The notes beneath the pieces were generated by a model. It was not told the DNA's origin and did no database searches. It saw nothing but the letters and a program-made list of their open reading frames with translations. Shown here one piece after another: positions 5,214 to 7,626 of a stretch of 7,626 nucleotides of DNA (the stretch's first letter is position 1; each line of letters opens with the position of its first letter). The position numbers were made by a program, and so were the translations under genes. This DNA comes from Bryobacterales bacterium (lineage in GTDB: Bacteria > Acidobacteriota > Terriglobia > Bryobacterales > Bryobacteraceae), in the NCBI GenBank assembly GCA_020853155.1, contig JADYZL010000053.1, positions 1 through 7,626 of the forward strand, in the 5' to 3' direction.

Positions 5214-6296
5214 CTAGATGGCATCGCAGATCGCCTTGCCCACTTGTTCCGTGCCGGCGGGCGCGCCTTTGGGCCGAAGATCCGCCGTCACATTACCGCT
5301 TTCGAGCACCGCGTCGATGGCTCGGTTCACGGCCGCCGCTTCCTCCAGCAACTGGAAGCTGTATTCGAGCATCGCCGCCACGGAGCCGATCGCCCCGAGC
5401 GGATTCGCCTTGTTCTGCCCGGCAATGTCGGGTGCGGAGCCGTGCACCGGCTCGTAGAGCCCCACCCAGGCTCCACTGGGACGCTGCGCGCCGATGGAGG
5501 CCGAGGGCAGCATTCCGATGGAGCCGGAAAGCACGCTGCCCTCGTCGCTCAGGATGTCGCCGAACATGTTCTCCGTGAGCATCACGTCGAACTGTTTCGG
5601 GTTAAGGATCAACTGCATCGCCGCGTTATCGACCAGCAGATGTTCACACTTGATGCCGGGGTACTCCGCGGCAACTTCGTTCACCACTTTGCGCCAGAGT
5701 TGGGAGGTTTCGAGCACGTTCGACTTGTCGACGCTCGTGACCTTTTGGCGGCGGTTTTTCGCCAGTTCGAAGGCCATGCGGGTGATGCGCTGGACCTCCG
5801 CGCGCGTGTAGGTCATCGTGTTCGTGCCGCGCTCTTCGGCGCCTTCGCCTTCGACGCCGCGCGGCAGCCCATAGTAGAGGCCCCCGTTCAACTCGCGCAC
5901 GATGATCATGTCCACGCCATCCACGCGGTCATTCTTGAGCGGGGAGGAATCGAGCAGGGAGCGGAAGCTCCGCACCGGGCGCAGGTTGGCGTAGACGCCC
6001 AGCGCCTTACGAATCCCGAGCAACCCTTTCTCCGGCCGCTGCTGCGGGGGGGCGTCGTCGAACTCGGGCAGACCCACCGCGCCGAGCAGGGTGGCATCGC
6101 AGGCATGCGCCAGCTTCTCCGTCTCCTCCGGAAGCGGCACACCGGTCTTGTGGATCGCCACGCCGCCGAGCAGCCCTTCGGTCAACCGGACCTCATGCCC
6201 GAACTTCCCGGCCACGTGCTGCAGCACGCGCACGGCTTCCCTGGTTACTTCGGTTCCGATCCCGTCCCCGGGCAGAACCAGCACGTTCATCTTCAT
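5214..6296 (-). CDS. leuB: 3-isopropylmalate dehydrogenase
   Basis: The 360-aa product oxidises and decarboxylates 3-isopropylmalate with NAD+ to 2-oxoisocaproate in the cytoplasm. By comparison with the Thermus enzyme, substrate residues are R96 (LGIRK), R106 (NLRPVR), R134 (VRELNGG), Y141 and K191 (VDKSNVLE), and the metal aspartates are D223 (VDNAAMQL), D247 and D251 (GDILSDEGSVLSGSIG). The NAD-type signature EPVHGSAPDIAG is at 282-293. The length fits E. coli LeuB (363 aa). The ATG at 6296 is chosen: MKMNVLVLPGDGIG aligns with the family start, and GGAAA lies about 9 nt upstream. An upstream in-frame GTG at 6404 would add 36 residues of no resemblance. It lies 125 nt after leuA and 42 nt before leuC. 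Confidence 0.96.
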   Translation of the reverse strand: MKMNVLVLPGDGIGTEVTREAVRVLQHVAGKFGHEVRLTEGLLGGVAIHKTGVPLPEETEKLAHACDATLLGAVGLPEFDDAPPQQRPEKGLLGIRKALGVYANLRPVRSFRSLLDSSPLKNDRVDGVDMIIVRELNGGLYYGLPRGVEGEGAEERGTNTMTYTRAEVQRITRMAFELAKNRRQKVTSVDKSNVLETSQLWRKVVNEVAAEYPGIKCEHLLVDNAAMQLILNPKQFDVMLTENMFGDILSDEGSVLSGSIGMLPSASIGAQRPSGAWVGLYEPVHGSAPDIAGQNKANPLGAIGSVAAMLEYSFQLLEEAAAVNRAIDAVLESGNVTADLRPKGAPAGTEQVGKAICDAI

Positions 6297-6406
6297 CGGT
6301 TGTACTTTCCGTATTCCTGAGTGACGCTTGATGCGTGAGAACTCTCGCGGCAAGGCAACGGCCCACCCGCACGCACCGGACGCCTCGAGCGGCGGCGCGG
6401 CCACAG

Positions 6407-6416
6407 GCCCGCGGGC
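6407..6416. other. GC palindrome in the leuA-leuB gap
   Basis: GCCCGCGGGC is a perfect 10-nt palindrome a few bases after the leuA stop codon. The 125-nt gap is long compared with the other junctions of the operon. No T run follows on the minus strand, so it is not a standard terminator; its role, if any, is unknown. Confidence 0.35.
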
Positions 6417-6421
6417 GCCAA

Positions 6422-7591
6422 CTAATTCGCGACGCTTTCGGGTTGCCGCAAGTGCTGCTCGACCAGAGCGCGGATCTCGTCGTTCGTAAAGCCCTTCTTG
6501 CGATCGGCCTGCGCGATGAACTTTTCGTAGAGCTGGTCTAGCTGCTCACCCGAGAGATCATAGCCAAACGACTTGGCGCGATCAGCCAGCGCATGACGCC
6601 CGCTATGCTTGCCAAGAACCAGTTTACTATCCGGGACGCCCACGCTTTGCGGGTCCATGATCTCGTAGGTGGTGCGTTCCTTGAGGTAGCCGTCCTGGTG
6701 GATGCCGGCCTCGTGCGCGAACGCGTTACTGCCGACGATTGCCTTATTGGGCTGCGGGCCGAAGGTGATGAACTCCGTGAGCAATTGGCTGGCCGGATAG
6801 AGGTGTTCCGGATTGATTGACGTCCGGTACGGCATGATCTCGCTTCTCACCTTGAGAATCATGACGACCTCTTCCAGCGCGGCGTTGCCCGCCCGCTCTC
6901 CAATGCCGTTGATGGTGCACTCGATCTGGCGCGCGCCCGCTTCGACGGCGGCGATGGAGTTCGCCACCGCAAGCCCAAGGTCGTTGTGGCAGTGAACGCT
7001 GACGATGGCCTTGCCATCGAGAAGCCTAGCCACGCGGCCGATGATTTCCGCGTACTCCCTGGGAATCGTGTAGCCGACCGTATCCGGCAGATTCACGGTG
7101 GTGGCGCCCGCCTCCACCACGGCCAGCGAGATTTCCTCGAGGTAATCCGCCCCGGTGCGCGTGGCGTCTTCCGCCGAGAACTCCACGTCGTCCGTGTATT
7201 GGCGGGCCTGCTTCACGGCGTTCACGGCATCTTCCAAAACCTGTTCGCGCGTCTTGCGCAGCTTGTGCTTGAGGTGAATATCGCTGGTTGCGATAAACGT
7301 GTGAATTCGCGGCCTCTTCGCGGGTTCGAGAGCGCGAGCGGCACGCTCAATGTCCTTCGGCACGGCTCTGGCCAAGGCAGCCACCCGCGCCTCCGGAAAC
7401 TCACGGGAAACGGCAAGCACCGATTCGTAGTCGCCTTCCGATGCGATGGGGAACCCGGCTTCGATGATGTCCGCGCCAAGCTCCACCAGCTTCCGGGCCA
7501 TCCGGACTTTTTCCGGAACCGTCATGCTGCATCCTGGGGATTGCTCGCCGTCTCGCAGGGTCGTGTCAAAGATGAATACGTGAGGATTCAT
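6422..7591 (-). CDS. leuA: 2-isopropylmalate synthase lacking the C-terminal regulatory domain
   Basis: The 389-aa product catalyses the first committed step of leucine synthesis: acetyl-CoA plus 2-oxoisovalerate to 2-isopropylmalate. The DRE-TIM catalytic barrel is complete: FDTTLRDGEQSPG (8-20) with metal ligand D14, HTFIATS (97-103), NLPDTVGY (167-174), SVHCHNDLGLAVANS (198-212) with H200 and H202, and NGIGERAGN (228-236). The linker subdomain follows, with GIHQDGYLK (296-304) and LGKHSGRHAL (326-335). It stops where the leucine-binding LeuA dimer/regulatory domain begins in the 523-aa E. coli enzyme, and no remnant is found in the 125 nt before leuB. A homocitrate or citramalate synthase is the alternative, but the leuBCD context favours leucine. 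The ATG at 7591 fits the family N-terminus; no strong ribosome binding site is seen. A TTG at 7618 would add nine residues. The promoter is outside the window. Confidence 0.92.
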   Translation of the reverse strand: MNPHVFIFDTTLRDGEQSPGCSMTVPEKVRMARKLVELGADIIEAGFPIASEGDYESVLAVSREFPEARVAALARAVPKDIERAARALEPAKRPRIHTFIATSDIHLKHKLRKTREQVLEDAVNAVKQARQYTDDVEFSAEDATRTGADYLEEISLAVVEAGATTVNLPDTVGYTIPREYAEIIGRVARLLDGKAIVSVHCHNDLGLAVANSIAAVEAGARQIECTINGIGERAGNAALEEVVMILKVRSEIMPYRTSINPEHLYPASQLLTEFITFGPQPNKAIVGSNAFAHEAGIHQDGYLKERTTYEIMDPQSVGVPDSKLVLGKHSGRHALADRAKSFGYDLSGEQLDQLYEKFIAQADRKKGFTNDEIRALVEQHLRQPESVAN

Positions 7592-7626
7592 GGTGTGCGT
7601 ATCCGTTCGCGCTTCCAAACTTACCC

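Noticed and set aside
4413..6320. Very long plus-strand reading frame (635 codons) opposite leuC and leuB
   Set aside because: It lies entirely antisense to two well-conserved genes, and its His/Arg/Gly-rich translation resembles no family. Such frames arise in GC-rich DNA from the codon pattern of the opposite strand.
6297..6404. Extended leuB start at GTG 6404
   Set aside because: The extra 36 residues do not match the family's N-terminus, while the ATG at 6296 does and has a ribosome binding site.

Overview
The window looks like a piece of chromosome from a GC-rich soil-type bacterium. The best guess is an Acidobacteriota member near Solibacter/Bryobacter. This is inferred from gene style (an exported sugar-isomerase-like protein with an RR signal peptide, GC-rich third codon positions, C-rich intergenic DNA); there is no rRNA or other marker to prove it.

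Right half (about 3148-7591, minus strand): a complete leucine biosynthesis operon in the order leuA, leuB, leuC, leuD. leuA and leuB are separated by 125 nt, leuB and leuC by 42 nt, and leuC and leuD overlap by 4 nt (ATGA). A strong intrinsic terminator (14-bp perfect stem, then T-rich DNA) follows leuD. Together the products turn 2-oxoisovalerate plus acetyl-CoA into 2-oxoisocaproate, the precursor of leucine. LeuA lacks the C-terminal leucine-binding regulatory domain of typical bacterial enzymes, so classical leucine feedback may be absent. The operon promoter lies beyond the right edge.

Middle (2302-3147): a small minus-strand gene for an unrecognised 74-aa protein. A well-formed minus-strand promoter lies about 310 nt upstream of its start, and the long leader between them carries three contiguous degenerate 22-nt repeats and a hairpin. 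A GC-rich hairpin at 2334-2360 sits between this gene and the convergent plus-strand gene and probably terminates transcription.

Left half (559-2301, plus strand): a gene with a good ribosome binding site whose first 75 residues resemble a terminase-small-subunit-like helix-turn-helix. It runs into a Pro/Arg-rich tail in which the coding signal seems to change frame, so it may be partly degenerate. It is followed by a gene for an exported sugar phosphate isomerase/epimerase-like TIM barrel.

Far left (1-558): no convincing protein gene. On the minus strand, bases 91 to 1 look like the 5' end of a group II intron (class C-like), placed directly after a stem-loop and running off the window edge. 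A pair of 14-nt near-identical direct repeats and a possible promoter for the 559 gene lie between.

No complete new system is evident. The most unusual items are the short LeuA, the repeat-bearing leader of the 74-aa gene, and the group II intron edge.
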